Positions 33,004-33,960 of a stretch of 33,960 bases of DNA are shown one piece after another. Source of the stretch: Pseudomonadota bacterium (GTDB taxonomy: Bacteria > Pseudomonadota > Gammaproteobacteria > Steroidobacterales > Steroidobacteraceae); the NCBI GenBank assembly GCA_947454465.1, contig CANGJP010000023.1, positions 1 through 33,960 of the forward strand, written 5' to 3'. A model generated the notes under the pieces. That model saw nothing but the letters and a program-made list of their open reading frames with translations, did no database searches and had not been told where the DNA came from. Position 1 is the stretch's first letter, and each line of letters begins with the position of its first letter. A program made the position numbers and the translations under genes.

Positions 33004-33960
33004 ATGACTGTTGTTCTTAAGAATTTTAACTCTTTGGTTAACGGAAAGTCGCTGAGAAATCTCTCAAATGGCCCGGCTTCATACAAGGTTAAAAAAGGAC
33101 AACATCTTGAATTGGTTGATAATTCTACTGGTCTTGTGCCCGCTGATCTGCTAGGTCTGCGCAACGGAACTGATCTGATCCTGATCAGTAAGTCTACCGG
33201 GGTAAACCTCCGGCTCGAGGCATTTTTTCAGCAGAGTAATGGCGAAGATGTTGATCCCGCCGTGATCAACTTGCCTGGCGGCATTGTTGCGCAAATTGGT
33301 CAAGATTCTGACTTTAGCGAGTTTAAGACTGGGGAAATCTACTTAGACGACAATCTGGGTACCGGCAGTGACACCTCTGTCTTTGCTGCGGAAGCAGGTG
33401 CCGATCATGGTTTCGGCTCTGGTCTCTCTGCCCCTCGTCCTATTGATGGCATTGCCAGTAACAATAATAAATCTGGTTCATCCGGTGAGACCGGCGGTTC
33501 GCACACTCTTTACTGGGTTTTGGGTGGCCTTACCGCTGCTGGAGGGGTGGCGGTTGCCTTAGGCGGGAGTAAGCCGCTACCTTTGGCTCCCGATTTGCAG
33601 CCAATACTTGACCAGCAAAATGCTGCTTACGATGCGGGATTCCGTGTGTCTGCAGGGTCTACTGTCTCTATTTCGGGTGCGAGCCTGTCCGATTTTACCA
33701 TCCGCACTGCTGATGGATACGATTTCTACACCGCAGATTCTGGTCTATTCAATGGAACACAGCGGGTATCCGTTACTGCAACATCGTTGCCAAACTCAGA
33801 CGGTAAGACGAGCTCTTCCAGCTTGCAATTGCATGCTGTTGATACAAGCGTGGCGACACCGAGCTTGGGACTGCAGTTAGACACGGGCAGCAGCGGCAGC
33901 GACCGGACGACGTCGGCTTCGACGGTGGTGGTATCGGGACTGGAGAGCGGAGCGGTCTGG
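33004..33960 (+). CDS. N-terminus of a probable giant BapA-like secreted adhesin
   Basis: The frame is open from the ATG at 33004 to the window edge, 319 codons with no stop. Residues 1 to about 105 (VLKNFNSLVNGKSL, then YKVKKGQHLELVD and NGTDLILIS) resemble the prefix-like domain at the start of BapA-type biofilm adhesins. A Ser/Gly-rich linker leads to a hydrophobic Gly/Ala segment (about residues 169-188, starting LYWVLGGL), which such proteins carry after the prefix. From about residue 290 the LQLDTGSSGSD and VVVSGLESGAVW motifs match the start of Bap-type Ig-like repeats. No Sec signal is seen, in line with type I secretion through a C-terminal signal, which lies outside the window. Family assignment is by eye. 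Confidence 0.75.
   Translation, partial: MTVVLKNFNSLVNGKSLRNLSNGPASYKVKKGQHLELVDNSTGLVPADLLGLRNGTDLILISKSTGVNLRLEAFFQQSNGEDVDPAVINLPGGIVAQIGQDSDFSEFKTGEIYLDDNLGTGSDTSVFAAEAGADHGFGSGLSAPRPIDGIASNNNKSGSSGETGGSHTLYWVLGGLTAAGGVAVALGGSKPLPLAPDLQPILDQQNAAYDAGFRVSAGSTVSISGASLSDFTIRTADGYDFYTADSGLFNGTQRVSVTATSLPNSDGKTSSSSLQLHAVDTSVATPSLGLQLDTGSSGSDRTTSASTVVVSGLESGAVW

Noticed and set aside
32955-33164. A 69-codon minus-strand frame over the adhesin start
   Set aside because: The plus-strand frame has a clear ribosome-binding site and domain signature; the minus frame has neither.
1-33960. tRNA, rRNA and CRISPR arrays
   Set aside because: No cloverleaf, rRNA-like stretch or regularly spaced repeat was seen; intergenic gaps are short and accounted for.

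Overview
The window is typical chromosomal DNA of a Gram-negative proteobacterium: LPS genes, TolC, type IV pilus motors, GlnE, AlgH/YqgE and RuvX are all present. Gene groupings (waaA-tolC-rhodanese-PCMT-like; H+-pyrophosphatase, PPi-phosphofructokinase and adenylate kinase together; a CHCC zinc-finger protein) suggest a betaproteobacterium, perhaps Nitrosomonadales-like. This placement rests on remembered gene order, not on a search.

Layout. Positions 1-2307 (minus): yggS-proC-yggT-yggU, a tightly overlapping housekeeping operon. Positions 2442-5831 (plus): three tandem PilT/PilU-type retraction ATPases, one PilT and two PilU-like. Positions 6068-7102 (plus): cutA and a YkgJ-like cysteine-cluster protein. 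Positions 7084-10060 (minus): yqgE-ruvX-pyrB-pyrK. Positions 10181-13839 (plus): glnE, a MenI/YdiI-like thioesterase and a zinc-finger protein. Positions 13853-19014: an envelope block with a small lipoprotein gene broken by one in-frame TGA, DUF6165, a GT9 glycosyltransferase, the Kdo kinase kdkA, an LpxL-type acyltransferase and waaA. Positions 19054-21413 (minus): PCMT-like, rhodanese, tolC.

Positions 21707-24019 (plus) encode a membrane PAS-PAS-GGDEF-EAL protein with an intact GGDEF site but a damaged EAL site. Positions 24032-25986 (minus) hold a two-gene hydroxyquinol lower pathway (maleylacetate reductase, hydroxyquinol 1,2-dioxygenase). Positions 26198-29610 (minus) hold pfp then hppA, a pyrophosphate-based energy module, divergent from an adenylate kinase carrying an 86-residue tail that is 44% Lys/Arg. 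A structured intergenic region and an 11-repeat TPR protein follow.

The right end (32231-33960) looks accessory: a decayed IS3-family transposase, about 300 bases of non-coding DNA, and the first 319 codons of a probable giant BapA-like secreted adhesin that runs off the window. The points most worth a second look are the basic adenylate-kinase tail, the TGA-interrupted lipoprotein, the adhesin, the paired PilU paralogues, the degenerate EAL domain, and the hairpins between adk and the TPR gene. No tRNA, rRNA, CRISPR array or intact mobile element was seen.
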